Assembly: GCA_018817205.1 (NCBI GenBank)
Contig: JAHIUE010000062.1
Span: forward strand, 1 to 10,573
DNA from: Patescibacteria group bacterium
Lineage (GTDB): Bacteria; Patescibacteriota; Microgenomatia; Daviesbacterales; UBA10151
Length of the DNA: 10,573 nucleotides
Direction of reading: 5' to 3'
A program made the position numbers and the translations under genes. The notes below the pieces were generated by a model, which was given only the letters and a program-made list of their open reading frames with translations, was not told the origin of the DNA and did not search any database. How positions within the stretch are numbered: the first letter of the stretch is position 1; each line of letters starts with the position of its first letter. Below, one piece after another: positions 6,800 to 10,573 of the stretch.

Positions 6800-6823
6800 G
6801 TTATCCACATTGAAGTGTAAATT

Positions 6824-7759
6824 ATGGTAAACAAATTTAAAAATATAAAACCCCTTGTAATTGGAATAGGGGTTGCCGGAAAAAGGCATTTGGAGGCCCA
6901 GCTAGATTTAGGGATCAAAACTGGGGTCTACACTACCAACCCTCAAACTGCTAAATCTTTAAAAAAACAATCTAATATCATTGTTTTTGATAATCTACAA
7001 GATGCAATAAATTGGTCTAACTTGGTTCATATCTGCACTCCTGATGATAAACACACCGAATTTGTAGCTGAGGCAGTTAAAAAAAGAAAGGCTGTTTTGT
7101 GTGAAAAAGCTTTTACTACCAATCTCAAAGATGCGTTATATTTGCAGAAATTAGCTCATAAATATGGTACTGCTATAATTGTAGGTCAGAATTACCGTCT
7201 AACCCCAACATTTGCAGAAACCAAAAAACGAATACAAGAAGGACAACTCGGAAAGTTAATACGCATTAAAGCAACTTATTTCCATCATACAACTGAATAT
7301 AAACAAAAATATTCAACTAAGGATTTTCTTTATATTGGCGGTTCTCATGCTGTTGATTTAGTTTACTGGATAGCAGGAGAAGATGCAATCAATATCAAGG
7401 CATCTTCAAAAAATGAATTAAATTATAAAATAACATGTATATTTGCCTCCGGACTTACGGGATATATTGAGCTAGATGCTAGTTCTCCTAGACTCATTAA
7501 TGGAACGGATTTAATAGTTGAAGGTGAATACGGAAAACTAATTAGCCATAATAAATTTGATCAACTCCTATACTATAGGAAAGATAACAAAAATCCCCAA
7601 ACAATAAACTTAGCAAACAACCAAACCTTAACAACAGCATTAGAAGTAAGAATTATTGATAATTATTTATTAGGTACGCAAAACTCTTATTGGCCTTTGC
7701 CTGACGTAGATGAAGCACTAAATACTATAAAAGTATTAGATGCAATTCAAAATCAGTAA
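6824..7759 (+). CDS. Gfo/Idh/MocA family NAD(P)-dependent oxidoreductase
   Basis: Oxidises or reduces a hydroxyl/keto group on a sugar or sugar nucleotide using NAD(P). The N-terminal Rossmann fold has VIGIGVAGKRHL at 12-23 (GxGxxGxxH), VHICTPDDKH at 68-77, and CEKAF at 93-97, the family's EKP signature with Ala instead of Pro; Lys95 is the catalytic lysine. GQNYRLTP at 121-128 follows, and the C-terminal domain carries GGSHAVDLVYW at 172-182 with the conserved GG-x-H-x-x-D (His175, Asp178). At 311 residues it is a little shorter than the usual 330-370. In glycan loci such enzymes (for example WlbA) oxidise C3 of UDP-sugar uronates, but this sequence does not identify the substrate. The start ATG follows a weak GAAG 12 bases upstream. 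It is co-directional with the epimerase downstream, 56 bases away. Confidence 0.88.
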   Translation: MVNKFKNIKPLVIGIGVAGKRHLEAQLDLGIKTGVYTTNPQTAKSLKKQSNIIVFDNLQDAINWSNLVHICTPDDKHTEFVAEAVKKRKAVLCEKAFTTNLKDALYLQKLAHKYGTAIIVGQNYRLTPTFAETKKRIQEGQLGKLIRIKATYFHHTTEYKQKYSTKDFLYIGGSHAVDLVYWIAGEDAINIKASSKNELNYKITCIFASGLTGYIELDASSPRLINGTDLIVEGEYGKLISHNKFDQLLYYRKDNKNPQTINLANNQTLTTALEVRIIDNYLLGTQNSYWPLPDVDEALNTIKVLDAIQNQ

Positions 7760-7767
7760 TAATTCAA

Positions 7768-7796
7768 TTGTAATTTATGTATGAATCTATTAATAT
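7768..7796 (+). promoter_or_regulatory. Weak candidate promoter for the epimerase gene
   Basis: TTGTAA (7768-7773), 17 bases, TAATAT (7791-7796); each box matches the consensus at four of six positions. A start near 7803 would give a 13-base leader without a Shine-Dalgarno sequence. In AT-rich DNA such matches arise easily, and read-through from the Gfo/Idh gene is equally possible. Confidence 0.25.
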
Positions 7797-7815
7797 TCCA
7801 CTGCTTAATTAAAAT

Positions 7816-8754
7816 ATGAGTAAAATTATTGTTACAGGCGGCGCTGGTTTTATTGGATCACACTTAGTAGATGCTCTAGTTGAACAAAATCACGATGTAA
7901 TAGTTATTGATAACTTTTCCACAGGTAGTAAAAAAAATCTGGAAAAAAGTAGGGGAAAAGTTAAAATTTTAAAAACATCTTTATTAATAGAAAAAATACT
8001 AAAAAGGATACCTAAAGTTTTAAATGGTACAGATTATATTTTTCATCTGGCTGCTCTTCCAAGAATAGAAAGATCAATCAATGACCCAATTGGAACACAT
8101 CAGGCAAACGTAGAGGGAACCATAGTTGCTTTAGAGCTTGCAAGACAGCTAGGGGTTAAAAAGTTCCTCTTTGTTTCTTCTTCTTCAGTTTATGGAATCC
8201 AAAAGCGCTTACCTTTATTTGAATCGTTGCTACCTAACCCCCAAAATACTTACGCATATCAAAAATTAATGGGCGAGTATTACTCCAAGATCTACAACCA
8301 AATGTATAATTTAGAAGTTATTATTTTTAGATTGTTTAATGTTTATGGTCCAAGAATGTTTTCCAAAGGTTCTTATAAATTAGTTTTTACTAAATGGTTA
8401 GAACAAATCAGGAGTAAGCAACCATTAACAATCTACGGAAAAGGGGACCAAACCCGTGATTTTACTTCTATAACTGATGTAGTAAGAGGACTGATTCTTG
8501 GTATGACTACTGAATTAAAAAACCAATATGAAATATTAAATCTAGGTGGAGGACAACAAAAGTCAATCAGAGAAATGGCAAAGTTATTTAAAAATAATGT
8601 TCAATTCCTTCCTCCTAGACCATATGAAGAAAAATTCAAAGAGGCTGATATCAACAAAGCTAAAAAATTACTTAATTGGAAACCAAGCACTTCAATTGAT
8701 GAAGGAATTAAAAAGTTACTTAATTACTATACCATTTATTCAACCACCCGCTAA
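7816..8754 (+). CDS. NAD-dependent NDP-sugar epimerase/dehydratase, GalE-like
   Basis: An extended SDR of 312 residues, the usual length for bacterial UDP-glucose or UDP-GlcNAc(A) 4-epimerases. NAD loop TGGAGFIGSH at 7-16; IDNFSTG at 31-37, whose acidic residue selects NAD; HLAALPRIERSINDP at 77-91, a strong 4-epimerase-type signature; SSSSVYG at 121-127; Y146xxxK150 catalytic pair in NTYAYQKLMGE; FRLFNVYGPR at 171-180; and GDQTRDFTSITDV at 210-222. It lacks the Asp-Glu pair of 4,6-dehydratases, so C4 epimerisation is the best call, but donor (UDP-Glc, UDP-GlcA, UDP-HexNAc) is open. With UGD in the neighbourhood UDP-glucuronate to UDP-galacturonate is plausible inference. Its last 35 bases overlap the 3' end of the convergent asnB gene. 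Confidence 0.88.
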   Translation: MSKIIVTGGAGFIGSHLVDALVEQNHDVIVIDNFSTGSKKNLEKSRGKVKILKTSLLIEKILKRIPKVLNGTDYIFHLAALPRIERSINDPIGTHQANVEGTIVALELARQLGVKKFLFVSSSSVYGIQKRLPLFESLLPNPQNTYAYQKLMGEYYSKIYNQMYNLEVIIFRLFNVYGPRMFSKGSYKLVFTKWLEQIRSKQPLTIYGKGDQTRDFTSITDVVRGLILGMTTELKNQYEILNLGGGQQKSIREMAKLFKNNVQFLPPRPYEEKFKEADINKAKKLLNWKPSTSIDEGIKKLLNYYTIYSTTR

Positions 8755-10567
8755 ATATAGTAAGCATCCATAAAGCCTTGGAATTATTCTGCCTTTTTTT
8801 CATATGGTCATCCCGCAACTTTTCTATCCTTTTTTTATCAAAATAATCATATAAATTTTCATTTTCTAAGTGCTCATATACTAAATTTTTTAGATCACCA
8901 TAAACCCACTTAGAAAGAGGTATGCCAAACCCCTTCTTCTTCCTGTCCACAATAGATGAAGGAAGATGTTTTTTAAGTAACTTTCTTAAAATTATTTTTG
9001 TTTCAAATAAGCTAACATGCTTGAGTTGAGAGTTAAATGCATATTGAATAACTTTAAGATCTAAAAAAGGAACCCTTACTTCTAAGGAATTAAACATAGA
9101 CGCCCTATCAACCTTTACCAATAGATTATCGGTTAAATAGGTATAAAAATCCAAAAGCTGATATTTTGTTGGTGTTTTATCAGTAATCTTTGCTATCTTC
9201 TTTTCGAAATTCTCAAATAATTTGTCATCAAAAATCTGACTCCTTGAAAACTCCTTACTTAATAAATTCTCTAAACCATACAAGGACATCCATGCTAAAT
9301 GTCTTTGTATTCCCTCTTTATTAATACCTCTAAGAAATCTTTTTGCTGTTTCTGCAAACGGGTAATTATCAAAAGAAAGATTAGAAAAATCAGCTAACCA
9401 CAACCCTGTATTAACCAAAGGCTGAGAAAAGAATTTATTGAATTTTTCAGCCACCAGGTGACCCTGATATGTAGGGTATCCCCCAAATAGTTCATCTCCT
9501 CCATCCCCGCTCAAAACAACTTTTACATACTTTCTTGCAAAAGCTGAAAGTTTAAAAGTAGGAAAAAGGGAAGGATCTGACAGCGGCTCATCCATTTTAT
9601 CTATTATTGCTGGGAATAACTCGTAAACATCTTTGGAACTAAAACTTTCCTGATAATGATCGGTCTTTAGGATTTTGGCTACCATTTTGGCATACGATGA
9701 TTCGTCAAAACTTTTTTCTTTAAATCTTATTGAAAAACTTTTAACATTTTTACCTAATTTTTGCGTAAGATAGTAGCTTACTAAGCTTGAGTCTATTCCC
9801 CCGCTCAAAAACACCCCCAAAGGAACATCGGCCATAGATTGTGATATTACCGCTTCTTCTAAAATTTTATCTATATTTTGATCATATGAAAAATTCTTAG
9901 GATTTATGAAAAAATAATTAACAATTTTTTTTCTGTTTCTGGAAAAAATTAAATTACTACCTGGAGGAAGTTTATATATATTTTTAAAAATAGAAATATT
10001 TGAAGGAATATATCCGAATAAAGAATAATTCCTTAATGCATCAATATTAATCTCTCTTTTGAGACTTTCTTGAGTTAAGATCGTTTTTAATTCCGACCCA
10101 AAGATTAATTCATTCCCCTTTTGATAATAATATAAAGGCTTAATACCAGTTGGATCTCTTGAAATAAAGATTAATTGTCTTTTCCTGTCCCAAATGGCAA
10201 AAGAGAACATCCCGTTTATATATTTACTCATACTTTCACCATAAACTTCATACAAATGAACTAAAACCTCAGTATCGGATTTAGTCTTAAATATATGCCC
10301 CTTTTTTATTAAATCCTCTGTTAATTGCCGGTAGTTATAAATTTCACCATTAAAAACAACCGCAACACTGCCATCCTCATTCTCAATAGGCTGATTACCT
10401 GTAACAACATCAATAATACTAAGCCTCTGGATACCCATAGAAACATACTGTTTAATATACACCCCTCTTTGATCAGGACCTCTATGTTTGATTTGAGAGA
10501 GCATCTTAGAAAGACTTTTTTTTTCGATGGGTTTATCAAAACTTACAATTCCTGTTATTCCACACAT
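8720..10567 (-). CDS. asnB: Asparagine synthase (glutamine-hydrolysing) family amidotransferase
   Basis: A complete 615-residue class II glutamine amidotransferase fused to an ATP-pyrophosphatase synthetase domain. Cys2 (MCGI) is the N-terminal nucleophile; HRGPD at 28-32, RLSIID at 48-53, FNGEIYN at 72-78 and SDTEVL at 97-102 complete the glutaminase. The synthetase domain has FLSGGIDSSLV at 253-263 (PPi loop), DEPLSDPS at 326-333, SGDGGDELFGGY at 353-364, VDRASMFNSLEVRVPFLD at 486-503 and RKKKGFGIP at 542-550. The classical product is asparagine from aspartate, glutamine and ATP. AsnB paralogues are frequent in polysaccharide loci, where several amidate uronic acids or act on other carboxylates; the nearby UGD makes this plausible here. 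Only six bases upstream of the ATG lie in the window, so its promoter is not visible. Nine consecutive A's occur in codons 15-18. Confidence 0.93.
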   Translation of the reverse strand: MCGITGIVSFDKPIEKKSLSKMLSQIKHRGPDQRGVYIKQYVSMGIQRLSIIDVVTGNQPIENEDGSVAVVFNGEIYNYRQLTEDLIKKGHIFKTKSDTEVLVHLYEVYGESMSKYINGMFSFAIWDRKRQLIFISRDPTGIKPLYYYQKGNELIFGSELKTILTQESLKREINIDALRNYSLFGYIPSNISIFKNIYKLPPGSNLIFSRNRKKIVNYFFINPKNFSYDQNIDKILEEAVISQSMADVPLGVFLSGGIDSSLVSYYLTQKLGKNVKSFSIRFKEKSFDESSYAKMVAKILKTDHYQESFSSKDVYELFPAIIDKMDEPLSDPSLFPTFKLSAFARKYVKVVLSGDGGDELFGGYPTYQGHLVAEKFNKFFSQPLVNTGLWLADFSNLSFDNYPFAETAKRFLRGINKEGIQRHLAWMSLYGLENLLSKEFSRSQIFDDKLFENFEKKIAKITDKTPTKYQLLDFYTYLTDNLLVKVDRASMFNSLEVRVPFLDLKVIQYAFNSQLKHVSLFETKIILRKLLKKHLPSSIVDRKKKGFGIPLSKWVYGDLKNLVYEHLENENLYDYFDKKRIEKLRDDHMKKRQNNSKALWMLTIFSGWLNKWYSN

Positions 10568-10573
10568 TAGTAA

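Noticed and set aside
8755..8799. Possible terminator ahead of the T7 run after the epimerase stop
   Set aside because: The T-run at 8793-8799 is real, but no stable stem precedes it and the region is inside asnB coding sequence.
10325..10570. An 81-codon plus-strand frame opposite the start of asnB
   Set aside because: It is antisense to the conserved glutaminase domain, has no known motif and no ribosome site.
1..10573. CRISPR array, tRNA, rRNA, riboswitch, insertion sequence or toxin-antitoxin system
   Set aside because: No regularly spaced repeats, cloverleaf, conserved rRNA stretch, transposase or small paired genes were seen; the DNA is almost entirely occupied by metabolic genes.

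Overview
The window is AT-rich bacterial DNA with compact coding, nine complete or near-complete genes plus one truncated gene, no RNA genes, no CRISPR array and no recognisable mobile element. Standard stop codons fit every gene. Low GC, tight overlaps, few clear Shine-Dalgarno sites and one very divergent HD-like protein would suit a Patescibacteria/CPR (for example Microgenomates-type) genome, but that assignment is a weak inference. The gene content itself is typical of a surface-polysaccharide (O-antigen, capsule or S-layer glycan) precursor locus.

Layout. (1) 1-458, minus strand: the N-terminal two thirds or so of a zinc-ribbon SAM-dependent methyltransferase running off the left edge. 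(2) 459-553: a 95-bp divergent promoter region with a sigma70-like promoter on each strand and a palindrome abutting the next start codon. (3) 554-5035, plus strand: a four-gene operon joined by 1-4 nt overlaps: glucose-1-phosphate cytidylyltransferase (RfbF), a UDP-glucuronate-decarboxylase-like SDR, UDP-glucose 6-dehydrogenase and a TylC3/NovU-type sugar C-methyltransferase. (4) 5052-6799: a divergently transcribed pair that does not look like sugar biosynthesis, a histidine phosphatase (minus) and a degenerate HD-superfamily-like protein (plus), sharing a 42-bp spacer with a symmetric -10 sequence. (5) 6824-8754, plus: a Gfo/Idh/MocA oxidoreductase and a GalE-like NDP-sugar epimerase. (6) 8720-10567, minus: a glutamine-hydrolysing asparagine synthase homologue (AsnB), convergent with and overlapping the epimerase by 35 bp.

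How they may work together. RfbF makes CDP-glucose; UGD makes UDP-glucuronate; the UXS-like SDR could decarboxylate UDP-glucuronate through a 4-keto pentose; the C-methyltransferase needs a keto-sugar acceptor; the Gfo/Idh enzyme and epimerase supply further redox and stereochemical steps; AsnB in such loci often amidates a uronic acid. The most interesting point is the operon itself: RfbF is present without the usual CDP-glucose 4,6-dehydratase (RfbG) or RfbH, and is instead coupled to a UXS-like SDR, UGD and a C-methyltransferase. This points to a branched-chain NDP-sugar whose exact identity cannot be read from the sequence.
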